64,000 nucleotides of DNA from Shewanella canadensis. GTDB taxonomy: Bacteria; Pseudomonadota; Gammaproteobacteria; Enterobacterales; Shewanellaceae. Within the stretch, counting starts at the first letter, position 1; every line of letters begins with the position of its first letter. The DNA lies in contig NZ_RXNU01000005.1 in assembly GCF_003966225.1 (NCBI RefSeq), forward strand, positions 356,710 through 420,709, given 5' to 3'. Below, in pieces: positions 1 to 8,645 of the stretch. The notes beneath the pieces were generated by a model. That model ran no database searches, was not told the DNA's origin, and saw only the letters and a program-made list of their open reading frames with translations. A program made the position numbers and the translations under genes.

Positions 1-647
1 ATAAAACGTCCTCCACTCCAGGGAGAGTCAAGAAGCACTTTGTTTATGGCATCCAGGCTAACCGTGATGACAAAATAGCCTCGCATTTTAGGCGCGGCAT
101 TAAATGACTCTACGGCCTTATTGATGATATCTACACGCTTTGACACATATAGGCTAAATTTGTCATTGTCCGGGTTAGTCAGAAACTGTGTTTTCTCATT
201 ATGTTCATCATGCCCCATTGAAATAAAGAGTTCACTCGCCTCCTCTTCCTCTTTAAGGTTCGCGATAAAATAGGAAGTTAAACGGAGATCCTCATAACCA
301 TCGGGGAGTATTACCCGCATTTCGTAGTATTGAGGAAATACCTTCATGATGCTTTTCAATTTCCGCAGCAAGGGGCGCTGCATCAGCGTATATCGCTCAT
401 CCTCATTTTCGGTCAACATGTAGTTATGTAACAAGGAATCATCTGCAATCAACTCTACATTAGCTTGCGCCGTGCTCACTAGACGGTCCGTTTGAGCAAC
501 GACTTGTTCAAGGTACTTAGTCACCTGAGTCACACTGCTTTTCTCTGCTGCACTCTTGAGTTCAACAAAAGCCATGGCCCCCAGCAATATGAGCGGGATG
601 CAAACCAGCGATGTCAATAATAGAGGTAGTTTCGTCTTAAGTTTCAT
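1..647 (-). CDS. Membrane sensor protein, MbaA-like N-terminal part (runs off the left edge)
   Basis: Only the first ~215 codons are in the window. I translated it by hand from the ATG at 645-647. The start encodes a basic tip followed by a hydrophobic segment (residues ~7-28), then a long soluble region containing EMRVILPDGYEDLR (about residue 110), a pattern seen in periplasmic sensor domains of GGDEF/EAL proteins and histidine kinases. The output domain lies outside the window. The gene starts 6 bp after the stop of the PotD/NspS-like gene, so the two are probably one operon. In Vibrio the pair NspS-MbaA senses norspermidine/spermidine and controls c-di-GMP. By analogy this would be the MbaA-like partner; a histidine kinase cannot be excluded. 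Confidence 0.6.
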   Translation of the reverse strand, partial: MKLKTKLPLLLTSLVCIPLILLGAMAFVELKSAAEKSSVTQVTKYLEQVVAQTDRLVSTAQANVELIADDSLLHNYMLTENEDERYTLMQRPLLRKLKSIMKVFPQYYEMRVILPDGYEDLRLTSYFIANLKEEEEASELFISMGHDEHNEKTQFLTNPDNDKFSLYVSKRVDIINKAVESFNAAPKMRGYFVITVSLDAINKVLLDSPWSGGRF

Positions 648-653
648 AGGCGC

Positions 654-1730
654 CTAAGGCAAAATGTTGATACTGATAATATTACGTTTACGCTGGATCT
701 TGGCTGAAAGAGGCTTATAGAACTCGGAGTTTTTAAGGTGTTCGGCATCGGGATAGATCACCTTATCGTTCAAAAACTCATCGGGTAATAGTTTTTCAGC
801 CGCAAGATTCGGCGTTGCATAATAGACAAATTGAGCGAGTTGAGCCGCATGCTCGGCTTGATTAATAAAGTTAAGAAAAGAATAGGCGAGATCCGGTTCT
901 TTCGCCTTTGCTCCTATGGTGAGGTAATCAACCCAAATTGCCCCGCCTTCTTCAGGCAGCACAAAGGTCAGGTTTTCGCTGTGCTCCTTTACCATCATGG
1001 CATCACCGTTGTAGATCATGGATGCTAATATCTCCCCGGTCACTATGGGGGAGTGTTCATCGAGCGTCATATAGATATAGGAGTTAACCATAGCCTTTTG
1101 TGATTGCAGCACTTTTTCAACTTCATTGAGCTGCATACTCACTTCGGTATTAGCCGAGTAACCTAAGGATTTAAGCCCCATACCGATCAGATCGCGGGGC
1201 TCGTCAATCATGCCAACCTTACCTTTTAACTCAGGAGCAGGGCTGTATAGCTGTTTCCAATGAGTGATAGGCTCTTTGATGACATCATGGCGATAGACGA
1301 TACCTACGGTTCCCCAAAAATATGGAATGGCATATTCCACCGCTCCGGGAAATGCGCTTCTCCATTTAGGGCTCAATTGTTCAAGAAAGAGGAGTTTGTT
1401 GTTGTCGAGTTTGGCAATCCAACCACGATTTATATAATTTTGCAGATCTACACCCGAAGAGAGGATGAGGTCGTAACCATCGGCGTTATTTTGTAGTAGA
1501 AGATCGGAGCGTTGCTCATCGGAGCCATAAAATACTTCGGAGACTTTGACCCGATACTTTTGCTCGAAACGCTGAACGAGCTCCGGATCCAGGTATTCGC
1601 TCCAATTAAGGATCGTCAGCGTTCTCTCAGCGCCATAGGAGATCTGAGTAAACAAAGAGAGAAGAATAACTGCTACACACGGAGTAAGATTAAATCTCAA
1701 AAGTATGCTCATCCTTGGTATTAAATCCAT
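654..1730 (-). CDS. Periplasmic polyamine-binding protein, NspS/PotD-like
   Basis: This is an extracellular solute-binding protein of the PotD/PotF type: a signal peptide ending near ISYGAE, then LTILNWSEYLDP, a DLILSSG stretch, AIPYFWGTVGIVYR, and the aromatic GEILASMIYNGDAMM segment of the polyamine pocket. About 350 residues is normal for the family. No permease or ATPase genes are next to it. Instead it sits 6 bp upstream of a membrane sensor gene, which suggests ligand sensing (as NspS does) rather than import. The start is uncertain: ATG at 1730 or at 1712, neither with a well-spaced ribosome site. A 12-bp tandem repeat lies about 70 bp upstream. Confidence 0.75.
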   Translation of the reverse strand: MDLIPRMSILLRFNLTPCVAVILLSLFTQISYGAERTLTILNWSEYLDPELVQRFEQKYRVKVSEVFYGSDEQRSDLLLQNNADGYDLILSSGVDLQNYINRGWIAKLDNNKLLFLEQLSPKWRSAFPGAVEYAIPYFWGTVGIVYRHDVIKEPITHWKQLYSPAPELKGKVGMIDEPRDLIGMGLKSLGYSANTEVSMQLNEVEKVLQSQKAMVNSYIYMTLDEHSPIVTGEILASMIYNGDAMMVKEHSENLTFVLPEEGGAIWVDYLTIGAKAKEPDLAYSFLNFINQAEHAAQLAQFVYYATPNLAAEKLLPDEFLNDKVIYPDAEHLKNSEFYKPLSAKIQRKRNIISINILP

Positions 1731-1800
1731 TTACCATACTCATTATAGACACTCTTATCGTGTAATCCATAAGTTGATAGTCTATAACATATTGAATAAC

Positions 1801-1872
1801 ATAGTTCTTTACATAGTTCTTTACATAGTTCTTTACATAGTTCTTTACATAGTTCTTTACATAGTTCTTTAC
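1801..1872. repeat. Six perfect tandem copies of a 12-bp unit
   Basis: The unit ATAGTTCTTTAC occurs six times head to tail, flanked by partial copies on both sides (about 1794-1876). It lies upstream of the NspS-like gene, in its likely promoter or leader region. Because 12 is a multiple of three, a minus-strand reading frame across it gives ELCK repeats; I regard that as a by-product. Such repeats can change copy number by slippage. Confidence 0.95.
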
Positions 1873-2255
1873 ATATAAAATTTAGCGCAGTCATCGGTTT
1901 GAGCATCAGGGACATAGAATAAACAGATTAGCCTTCAATTTACCTGACAGGTTTAAGAGTTCATAACTAATTCAAGGGCTAATAATTCAAGAGCTAAGCC
2001 CATGTCTACACGAAGCAAAACCTAAGGTCTTTAACGACAAAAATCTCCCTTCTTTAACTACTCAAGTTACTAGAATACAACCAAAAGGTACACAAGTAAT
2101 CACTGACTACTCACAAGAATTAGGTTCAAGTCTCAAATTCAAAACTAAACAAACTCGCCTCTCGTTTTGGAATGAAGTCCAATGCACTACAGACATATCA
2201 AAAGGCTTTATTTATCAATAAAGGGCCTGATGTTTTTGGATCTGAACAAGCAAGG
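1873..2255. other. Intergenic, no gene seen
   Basis: This AT-rich stretch lies between the 12-bp repeat and the VOC gene. I see no plausible coding frame, tRNA or strong terminator in it. It probably holds the promoter of the minus-strand NspS-like operon. Confidence 0.5.
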
Positions 2256-2678
2256 TTATGACATTCTCATGACCATGGGATGATTGTCATTCATCTGCAC
2301 TAAGTCCCAAAGGTTTCCATATAGATCTTCAAACACGGCAACGGTGCCATAGTCCTCCTCTTTGGGCGGTCTGATAAAACAGATACCTTCGGCACACATT
2401 CGATGATAATCCCGCCAAAAATCATCTGTATTAAGAAAAAGGAACACTCTGCCACCTGTTTGGTTACCGATAAATCCTTCCTGTTCCGCTTTAGAGGCAC
2501 GCGCTAACAGCAAGGTTACACCTTTAGAGCCGGGTGGAGAGACGACAACCCAACGTTTATCTTGCTCTGCCTGATAGGTATCTTCGACTAACTCAAATTT
2601 CAGCTTGTTAACATAAAAATCGATGGCTTCATCATAGTCTTTGACCACCAATGCGATATGAATAATTGATTGTTTCAT
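2256..2678 (-). CDS. VOC (glyoxalase/bleomycin-resistance fold) family protein
   Basis: The 140-residue protein has the two-module VOC pattern: IIHIALVVKDYDEAIDFYVN at the start and VAVFEDLYGNLWDLVQ at the end, with metal-type positions near His8 and Glu/Asp in the second half. The family includes glyoxalases, dioxygenases and fosfomycin or bleomycin resistance proteins, and the substrate cannot be told from sequence. It is a single gene without an evident operon. ATG at 2678 is preceded on the minus strand by an AACAGGGTAACAG stretch that gives a modest ribosome site. Confidence 0.8.
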   Translation of the reverse strand: MKQSIIHIALVVKDYDEAIDFYVNKLKFELVEDTYQAEQDKRWVVVSPPGSKGVTLLLARASKAEQEGFIGNQTGGRVFLFLNTDDFWRDYHRMCAEGICFIRPPKEEDYGTVAVFEDLYGNLWDLVQMNDNHPMVMRMS

Positions 2679-2811
2679 CTGTTACCCTGTTAAATTCTTC
2701 CGAGATGATAATAACTTTACTTGCCGGATTTTAAAAAGGTTTGTTAAACCGCTTCCCTATATCCATAATGATTAGCCATTAAACCTATGACGAAATGAAT
2801 CACACACTATG

Positions 2812-2890
2812 CCAGTGATATCTTGTACCAGTGATATCTTAGTGCCAGTTAAACATTAGTGTGAGTTAGTTTTGGTGTGAGTTAATCTTA
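2812..2890. repeat. Two pairs of 16-bp tandem repeats upstream of the EamA gene
   Basis: CCAGTGATATCTTGTA (2812-2827) is followed directly by CCAGTGATATCTTAGT (2828-2843). Further on, GTGTGAGTTAGTTTTG (2859-2874) is followed directly by GTGTGAGTTAATCTTA (2875-2890). Both pairs lie in the ~240-bp space before the EamA gene and could be regulator sites or slippage products. Confidence 0.8.
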
Positions 2891-2917
2891 GAGTCTGTGA
2901 TCTATTAGGACGGTGCG

Positions 2918-3814
2918 ATGCAATCTCAAGCGCTATACATCTTATTGGCTCTGTTGTCGGCAATCATAATGGGCACCATAGGGGTATTCGCTAAATATGC
3001 AGCTCTGCCCGCCGAACAGATCACTTTTTTCAGGCTCTTGTTGGGTTCACTGTTTTTAATCAGTTTTATGTTTATCTCAGGTAAGAAAGGGGACATTTTC
3101 CACAAACCGAGTAAACGTCACCTGTTTAATGGTCTTATGCTGGCAGGATTTATGTCTTTTTATGTGAAGGCCATCGAGTACACCAGCATGGCAAATGTCA
3201 TTATGGTGATCTATTTAGCGCCACTACTCACCGCCATAGTGGCGCACTTTGTATTTCGCGAGAGACTCAAACTGGTTAATATTATCGCCATCGCCGTCGC
3301 CCTGACAGGGTTTAGCCTGATGAGTACCGCCCCTAGCGCCTCTGAGATACCAGATGCAGGCCAATCAAAAGGGCTACTCTTCTCTGTTGTGGCCATGCTT
3401 TCCTATAGCGGCTTTATGCTGATAAACCGAAAACCCAGCCAAGCTTCACCCTATCAAAGTACGTTAGTACAATTATCGGTCGGTGCCTTGTGCCTGTTGC
3501 CTCTGGTAATAATGGAACCCGTACCGATCGATGCGGAGCAGCTGGCTTGGTTACTGGCTATCGGTTTGATCCCGGGATTCTTAGCGATTCTATTCGCGGT
3601 GAAGGCCCTTCAACATCTTCCCGCTGTTACCTTTGGCACCTTGGCTTATCTTGAGCCTGTCGCAGTTGTCTTTTTAGCCTGGTGGCTGTTTGCAGAGAGC
3701 TTAACGCCGATACAACTCTTTGGGTGTAGCTTAATTATTCTTGCAGGGATTGCACAAGGCGGGCTGAGCCAAAGCCCTCGACTACGAAGCAAGAGTACGC
3801 CCTCCCGATATTAA
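2918..3814 (+). CDS. EamA/DMT-family membrane transporter
   Basis: A 298-residue, very hydrophobic protein with about ten membrane segments in two repeated halves, the layout of the drug/metabolite transporter (DMT, EamA) superfamily. Family-like elements are ITFFRLLLGSLFL in helix 2, YTSMANVIMVIYLAPLLTAI in helices 3-4 and, in the second half, TFGTLAYLEPVAVVFLAWWL. These permeases move amino acids, nucleotides or other metabolites out of or into the cell; the substrate is not predictable here. ATG at 2918 follows TTAGGACGG, an acceptable ribosome site. It appears to be monocistronic, with two pairs of 16-bp repeats upstream. Confidence 0.85.
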   Translation: MQSQALYILLALLSAIIMGTIGVFAKYAALPAEQITFFRLLLGSLFLISFMFISGKKGDIFHKPSKRHLFNGLMLAGFMSFYVKAIEYTSMANVIMVIYLAPLLTAIVAHFVFRERLKLVNIIAIAVALTGFSLMSTAPSASEIPDAGQSKGLLFSVVAMLSYSGFMLINRKPSQASPYQSTLVQLSVGALCLLPLVIMEPVPIDAEQLAWLLAIGLIPGFLAILFAVKALQHLPAVTFGTLAYLEPVAVVFLAWWLFAESLTPIQLFGCSLIILAGIAQGGLSQSPRLRSKSTPSRY

Positions 3815-3860
3815 TCAAGTAAACACCTGCCCATGCTCAAAATAGAAGTACACCAGACAC

Positions 3861-4319
3861 TTAAGTCTTATGCGGCTTTTTCTTTACATAGAGGGTTTTA
3901 TTCACTTTAGCGACGACCTCATCATCTTCGTCAACTATTGCCAATGAAAACATAGGAAAATACTTTTCGCCATTATCCGTGTTTAGTTTAATTTGCTCCA
4001 ATTGGTCATCTGAAATTGTTATCACACATCGAACCGTTTTTCTGGTCGCCTTTAAAAACTCGATATTTGCTGCACTGTCCCATACCCAGTATCCATCACC
4101 GAGCAACTGCATCAATAGTAACATCAGATGTGGATCGATCATGGAGTAGAGACTACCGCCAAAGTGGGTATTAACCGCATTACGATTAAACCAACGCACA
4201 GACATGGAAACATGCAGCTCACGCCAATCCTGGCTCAAATAGGCAATTTTAATGCCCGCTCCGAGGTAAGGCGGGTAAAGATTAAGTAATCGTTTAAATA
4301 AGTTTGGGCTTAATTTCAT
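3861..4319 (-). CDS. DUF4442 / hotdog-fold thioesterase-like protein
   Basis: The protein begins MKLSPNLFKRLLNLYPPYLG and contains WFNRNAVNTHFGGSLYSMID near the middle, typical of DUF4442 proteins. These are predicted hotdog-fold, acyl-CoA thioesterase-like enzymes. I chose ATG at 4317-4319 because AGAGGAAG lies just upstream; the open frame extends further to 4460 but that part is not protein-like and contains the ATACC palindrome. The length of 152 residues fits the family. No operon partner is evident; it is divergent from the PLA2-like gene. Confidence 0.75.
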   Translation of the reverse strand: MKLSPNLFKRLLNLYPPYLGAGIKIAYLSQDWRELHVSMSVRWFNRNAVNTHFGGSLYSMIDPHLMLLLMQLLGDGYWVWDSAANIEFLKATRKTVRCVITISDDQLEQIKLNTDNGEKYFPMFSLAIVDEDDEVVAKVNKTLYVKKKPHKT

Positions 4320-4358
4320 TTTACTTCCTCTTAAGCTTAACATTCCAGACCGGGGATA

Positions 4359-4372
4359 ATACCAATCGGTAT
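4359..4372. repeat. Palindrome ATACCAATCGGTAT (copy 1)
   Basis: This is the 14-bp inverted repeat ATACC-N4-GGTAT. The same motif, with the spacer in the other orientation, occurs at 6528 and 18163. It lies in the gap before the DUF4442 gene. Confidence 0.8.
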
Positions 4373-4502
4373 AAAGCCCTGATGACGCTATCTCTGCCTT
4401 GAAAATGGCAATAAACAGTTCTTGTATTGGGCCTATAAGGCTTGCTAGTGTACAACACAATAATCTATTTCCATTTTGTTACTATTTCTGACGAAAATAT
4501 CA

Positions 4503-4997
4503 ATGAAATACAAAGTACTAAAAACATTTCACTCTGGATGCAGAAGTCTGACTAAGCTGACTCTACTGTTATTTATGAGTCTTAGCATGACGCTACCTAG
4601 TCTTGCCGATGAACTTAAGCCTTTTACCAGTGATGGTTGCAGCCTATTCCCGGATGGGAGCTTTACTCAAAACACCTTATGGCTAAGCTGCTGTACGGCC
4701 CATGATCGGGCCTATTGGCAAGGAGGCACCTATGAAACACGTCTCAAGGCGGATCTGGAGTTAAAACTTTGTGTTACCCGCCTCGGTGAACCAGCATTAG
4801 GCAAACTGATGCTGGCGGGAGTGCGTATCGGAGGTTCTCCCTACCTGCCCTCCGGTTTTCGCTGGGGTTATGGCTGGAGCTATCCACGAACTTATGCCCC
4901 GCTCACTCAATCAGAGCTAACCAGGGTGCAAAACCAATTGCTACATCAAGGGTTGACGGTACCAACATTAATCGGCAAGCCTGATCTTAATCAATGA
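4503..4997 (+). CDS. Exported phospholipase A2-like protein
   Basis: The protein has a basic N-terminus and a hydrophobic signal segment ending around PSLADE, so it is probably exported. The mature part has SCCTAHDRAYW (residues 62-72), which matches the catalytic CCxxHDxxY pattern of the phospholipase A2 superfamily, plus DGCSLFPDG before it, similar to the calcium loop, and a partner cysteine in KADLELKLCV. The likely activity is hydrolysis of phospholipid acyl chains in the envelope, but this is inference from one motif. ATG at 4503 is preferred to the in-frame TTG at 4476. The gene stands alone. Confidence 0.6.
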   Translation: MKYKVLKTFHSGCRSLTKLTLLLFMSLSMTLPSLADELKPFTSDGCSLFPDGSFTQNTLWLSCCTAHDRAYWQGGTYETRLKADLELKLCVTRLGEPALGKLMLAGVRIGGSPYLPSGFRWGYGWSYPRTYAPLTQSELTRVQNQLLHQGLTVPTLIGKPDLNQ

Positions 4998-5147
4998 CTC
5001 TCTTTTCACTTCTCCGTATGGTATATCTCAAATTGAGCAATTCAGTATATTTAAAAGTGCTAAATGCTCGATAAACAAATTATTTTCCCAGCACTATCAA
5101 TATCTAAAGAAGAACTTAAACAATAACTTAATCAACGGATATCCTTA

Positions 5148-6434
5148 ATGGCTCCAATCATTTGTAAGAGTGCACTCGAAGCAGTTTCCCTCATCCAAGA
5201 TGGCGAGACCCTCTGGACCCACTCTATGGGAGCGACTCCCAGATTACTGCTCAACGCCTTGGCTCAGCATGCTCTAACCAAGAAAGATCTCACCCTGTTA
5301 CAACTTCATACCGAATGCGCCGAATCCCTTAGCGATGAAAAACTCAAAGGACACCTGCGCCACCGCTGTTTCTTTGGTGGATTACCGACGCGTCTATTGC
5401 TACAGCAAGGTGATGCCGACTATGTCCCCATCTTTCTCTCGGAAGTTCCTAAACTGTTTCGCTCGGGCGAACAGAAAATAGACACCGCCATCGTTCAGGT
5501 TTCGCCACCCGACAAGCACGGCATGTGCTCCTTAGGTATTTCGGTGGAAGCGACACTGGCCGCCTGTCAGATGGCCGGAAAGATCATTGCACATATCAAC
5601 CCGCAGATGCCGCGTACCCATGGTGATGGTTTTATCCATTACGACAAGTTTGCCGCGGTCTACGAGGCCAGTGCTCCTCTTCCCCAGCACCCACTCGCTG
5701 CCAGCGATGAAACCAGCCTGGCGATTGGTAACAACGTAGCCGAACTGGTCAGAAATGGCGATTGTCTTCAGATGGGGATTGGCGCAATTCCGGATGCGGT
5801 ACTCAGCTGCCTTGGTGGACATAAAGACCTCGGGGTCCACACTGAGCTCTTTTCCGATGGAGTGCTAAAACTGGTCGAGAGCGGCGTGATCAACAATAGT
5901 AAGAAAAAGGTTCATCCCGGTAAACTTGTTACTGGCTTTGCCCTTGGTAGCCAGCGACTCTACGACTATGTTGATGATAACCCTTCGGTCATTTTCATGG
6001 ATATTGAGCAGGTAAATGACACCTCCATTATCAGAAAAAATCCGAATGTGATGGCAATTAACTCCGCGCTTCAGGTCGATATTTCAGGTCAGATCTGTGC
6101 AGATTCTTTAGGGACTCGCATCTATTCTGGTGTGGGCGGTCAGATGGACTTTATTCGGGGAGCGGGTTTATCGGAAGGGGGACGTTCGGTTATCGCGCTT
6201 CCGAGTACCGCCGCGGGTGGCAAGGTCTCGAGAATAGCGACAGTCCTCTCCCCGGGCGCCGGCGTTGTGACAACCCGAGCTCATGTTCACTATATTGTCA
6301 CCGAGTACGGTATCGCCAATCTTCGTGGGCGCTCGCTACGAGAGCGAGCCAGAATGCTGATCGACATAGCCCACCCGGATTTCAGAGAACAGCTTTGTAA
6401 AGAAACCTTCGAAATGTGGGGGCTGAGTGTTTAA
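5148..6434 (+). CDS. Acetyl-CoA hydrolase/transferase (4-hydroxybutyrate CoA-transferase-like)
   Basis: The 428-residue protein is a full-length member of the acetyl-CoA hydrolase/transferase family. Recognisable parts are the early WTHSMGATPRLLLNAL region, FLSEVPKLF, VQVSPPDKHGMCSLG, the NNVAELVRNGDCLQMGIGAI nucleotide region, and near the end GVVTTRAHVHYIVTEYGIA. Family members move CoA between acetyl-CoA and acids such as 4-hydroxybutyrate or butyrate; the true acceptor is unknown. ATG at 5148 follows ATATCCTTA, a weak site. A stem-loop 36 bp after the stop ends the unit. Confidence 0.85.
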   Translation: MAPIICKSALEAVSLIQDGETLWTHSMGATPRLLLNALAQHALTKKDLTLLQLHTECAESLSDEKLKGHLRHRCFFGGLPTRLLLQQGDADYVPIFLSEVPKLFRSGEQKIDTAIVQVSPPDKHGMCSLGISVEATLAACQMAGKIIAHINPQMPRTHGDGFIHYDKFAAVYEASAPLPQHPLAASDETSLAIGNNVAELVRNGDCLQMGIGAIPDAVLSCLGGHKDLGVHTELFSDGVLKLVESGVINNSKKKVHPGKLVTGFALGSQRLYDYVDDNPSVIFMDIEQVNDTSIIRKNPNVMAINSALQVDISGQICADSLGTRIYSGVGGQMDFIRGAGLSEGGRSVIALPSTAAGGKVSRIATVLSPGAGVVTTRAHVHYIVTEYGIANLRGRSLRERARMLIDIAHPDFREQLCKETFEMWGLSV

Positions 6435-6469
6435 TTGCTTATTGCTATTACGAGGTAATTTGTAATGTA

Positions 6470-6494
6470 AGCCAGTTGTGTTCGACAACTGGCT
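6470..6494 (+). terminator. Stem-loop after the CoA-transferase gene
   Basis: AGCCAGTTGT and ACAACTGGCT form a perfect 10-bp stem with a 5-base loop. There is no strong T-run after it (GATTAAAGG), so it is a likely but not ideal terminator. Confidence 0.6.
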
Positions 6495-6527
6495 GATTAA
6501 AGGCGATTAATTGTACTTAATGTTATT

Positions 6528-6541
6528 ATACCGATTGGTAT
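6528..6541. repeat. Palindrome ATACCGATTGGTAT (copy 2)
   Basis: Second copy of the ATACC-N4-GGTAT motif, directly at the stop codon of the TRL-like gene, between two convergent genes. Confidence 0.8.
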
Positions 6542-6906
6542 TAAGGCTCGACGCCGTAGGCAGTGGCACTGACTAAGATACATTGCACCGAATAACCAAA
6601 CTCCAGCCAAAGCTTATCATCTATGGAGACGTCGGTTAAAAATAGTGTCCCCTCCCTTTGCCCCTTTGCATCGGCTATCGCTGCGTTCGTTGATGTAGAG
6701 TCACCTTGTGGGATGAAGTAAAGCGCTGCCGTTTGACAACTTTTACCTTCTACAGGCCCAAGATTTGTCAGACCCTGCTCCTCTATTTCATTGCTTCCCA
6801 CAAATGTTTGCGTCACGAATGAACCATGGTTAGCTAAGTTGCACCCGGTTAACAATAACAGTGACACTAATAGTGCTGAACTTAGTGCTAAATGACGTAG
6901 ATTCAA
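6541..6906 (-). CDS. TRL-like lipoprotein
   Basis: I set the start at the TTG at 6904-6906 because GGAGG lies 7 bases upstream. From there the protein begins LNLRHLALSSALLVSLLLLTGCN, a lipoprotein signal with lipobox LTGC. The mature part has LGPVEGKSC followed by GDSTSTNAAIADAKGQ, a G-x-SC and GD-S-x-A pattern reminiscent of the TRL-like family (tRNA-associated locus proteins), whose role is unknown. At ~121 residues it is of family length. It lies next to the M14 peptidase gene on the same strand (67 bp apart), perhaps co-transcribed. Confidence 0.55.
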   Translation of the reverse strand: MNLRHLALSSALLVSLLLLTGCNLANHGSFVTQTFVGSNEIEEQGLTNLGPVEGKSCQTAALYFIPQGDSTSTNAAIADAKGQREGTLFLTDVSIDDKLWLEFGYSVQCILVSATAYGVEP

Positions 6907-6973
6907 AGAGTAGCCTCCGACATATTGTTGCCTAAAATCTAATAGTACTGCTGATAAACCTAACAAAAAACCG

Positions 6974-7894
6974 TTAGCCTGTCTTTAAGATAAAATCCAA
7001 CCCACCTGTTATCGCAGCAACTTGTGCAAGGATACAGTTTTCATCGTCGACTCGAGGGCTGTCAGGATAAACCTCAGTTGTCGTCGTAAAGGCCGCGTCA
7101 CTAAAACCGATACATAAGCCCAGTGCCTTAGTCGCGTAATTTACCACCCCCTCCTGAGAAAGCGGGACGCCGATGAGTTTACCCTCCTCATCCGGCGGCG
7201 CGATATGTGTCACCTGGGCGACGACCTCAATAATCGCTTGTTGAAATTCATCAACCGGGTTCTCTGTATCCCCCACAAGATAAAAACCATCAGGGATGTT
7301 CCAATTGTTATGCACACTGCCATCTCTGGCAGCCAGTGCAGGCCTGAATTCGCTGTTATCTGTGTCAGTGGTTTCATGCAGATCGATATGTGCAGTGAGC
7401 TTAAGGTCAAGTTCGGCGATATATCGCATCAAGGCAGCCGATTCTTCAGATGGACTGTTTTCATAGAAGGAGCGATTGGGATCGACCGCATTAGGGTTCC
7501 AACGGTTAATGGTTTCATATCCCCAGGGGCTCAGACATGGCGCAACTATAATGTTGAACTGTTCGCTATAAGACTCAGCTTGGGTTTCAATAAATCGAAT
7601 GGCCCCCTGAACACCACTGGTTTCATAGCCATGTACGCCTCCGGTGACCAACATGGTCGCCTTGTTGCTATCCCATTGACGGCTCCTCACGACAAACAGT
7701 GGGTATGTGCCCGCATCATAAGAGAGCTCACCATATTGTTCGACATCGAAACGCTCCTTCAGAGGCTCAAGTTTTGATACCACCTCTTTTTGATAGGAGC
7801 GTTTGACCTCTTGTTGAAGAAGCCATAACCTTTTCTCCTCTTCAGCCCATTTATTGCCCGGTATGCCGATCGAATAGGTTGCTAACTGTTTCAT
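6974..7894 (-). CDS. M14-family metallocarboxypeptidase / succinylglutamate desuccinylase-like
   Basis: The zinc site of M14 enzymes is visible: GGVHGYETSG supplies His and Glu, and TAHIDLHETTDTD the third His. NRWNPNAVDPNRSFY is the usual substrate-binding arginine region. The product probably cleaves a C-terminal amino acid or an acylated amino acid; the exact substrate is open. I used ATG at 7894 (MKQLATYSIG), preceded by AAGG at suitable spacing. An upstream in-frame ATG at 7972 would add a segment resembling a lipobox (LLFGC) but without the usual basic residues, so I did not choose it. Confidence 0.7.
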   Translation of the reverse strand: MKQLATYSIGIPGNKWAEEEKRLWLLQQEVKRSYQKEVVSKLEPLKERFDVEQYGELSYDAGTYPLFVVRSRQWDSNKATMLVTGGVHGYETSGVQGAIRFIETQAESYSEQFNIIVAPCLSPWGYETINRWNPNAVDPNRSFYENSPSEESAALMRYIAELDLKLTAHIDLHETTDTDNSEFRPALAARDGSVHNNWNIPDGFYLVGDTENPVDEFQQAIIEVVAQVTHIAPPDEEGKLIGVPLSQEGVVNYATKALGLCIGFSDAAFTTTTEVYPDSPRVDDENCILAQVAAITGGLDFILKTG

Positions 7895-7997
7895 ATTTTG
7901 CCTTATGATTGGAGGAGTAGATGATAATACCTTGAAGTTGCAGCCAAACAACAGTGTGGCGATAAGCGGCATAGGATTAAGTGTAAAAAATCAATCA

Positions 7998-8504
7998 TCA
8001 GTAAACGCCGATGATCTCATACTCCTTTCGATTAGCCCCGATATTTATAACCACTGTGTCGTCCAACATTCGACCAATTAACGCACTACCAAGGGGAGAG
8101 GAAGGCGTGATGATCATTATCTCAACCTCCTTTGACGAGGCCAGACTATCCACCGTCATAGTAAATTTTACGCCACCGGCGCCGGGTCCGATAAATAGAG
8201 ATTGTTCATCATCTTTCTCATCCATGATGACAACCAAAGCCCCTAGCCCTATCGGCGTTCCATCATTAAATGAGCAGAGTTTAAGTCCTGTAAACGCCTT
8301 GAGATCCATCGAGCACTCTGCCACACGCTGAGCTTGTCCATGTGCAAGATACGATGCTTCCAGCCCAAATGTTTCGTACTTACTCCTGGCGACCGCTTCA
8401 CTATGGGTGGCAGTTTCATGGGCTTGATTGGCCGCCTTTTCAGCGGACAACTTGATGGCATCGAGTTGTTTGAGTATTTCGGAGAGTAATATTGATTTAT
8501 TCAT
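7998..8504 (-). CDS. GreA/GreB-family protein
   Basis: The first ~75 residues are a helical, coiled-coil-like segment rich in Ala and charged residues, and the last ~75 have the GreA/B C-terminal pattern (FIGPGAGGVKFTM, VEIMIITPSSPLGSALIGR, DTVVINIG, EYEIIGVY). GreA and GreB rescue backtracked RNA polymerase. This one is a divergent paralogue lacking an obvious acidic DxxE-type tip, so it may act differently at the polymerase secondary channel. At 168 residues it is close to family length. Single gene on the minus strand, 103 bp upstream of the M14 peptidase. Confidence 0.75.
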   Translation of the reverse strand: MNKSILLSEILKQLDAIKLSAEKAANQAHETATHSEAVARSKYETFGLEASYLAHGQAQRVAECSMDLKAFTGLKLCSFNDGTPIGLGALVVIMDEKDDEQSLFIGPGAGGVKFTMTVDSLASSKEVEIMIITPSSPLGSALIGRMLDDTVVINIGANRKEYEIIGVY

Positions 8505-8645
8505 CTTGATTTCAGATATATGTTGTGGTGATAAAACTCGATATTTTGGCAGTGAAAACCCACTGAGCTTTTATGAATTAACCCGGTGGCTACTTTCACT
8601 ACCCATTAAAGTTCACCTATTTAGCTTACTGTTACACCAACAAAT

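Noticed and set aside
1801..1872. CRISPR-like repeat array
   Set aside because: The 12-bp units are directly adjacent with no spacers, so this is a simple tandem repeat; no CRISPR array was seen anywhere in the window.
1721..1915. Reading frame encoding ELCK repeats
   Set aside because: It is produced by the 12-bp tandem repeat, has no ribosome site or protein-like ends, and overlaps the likely promoter of the NspS-like gene.
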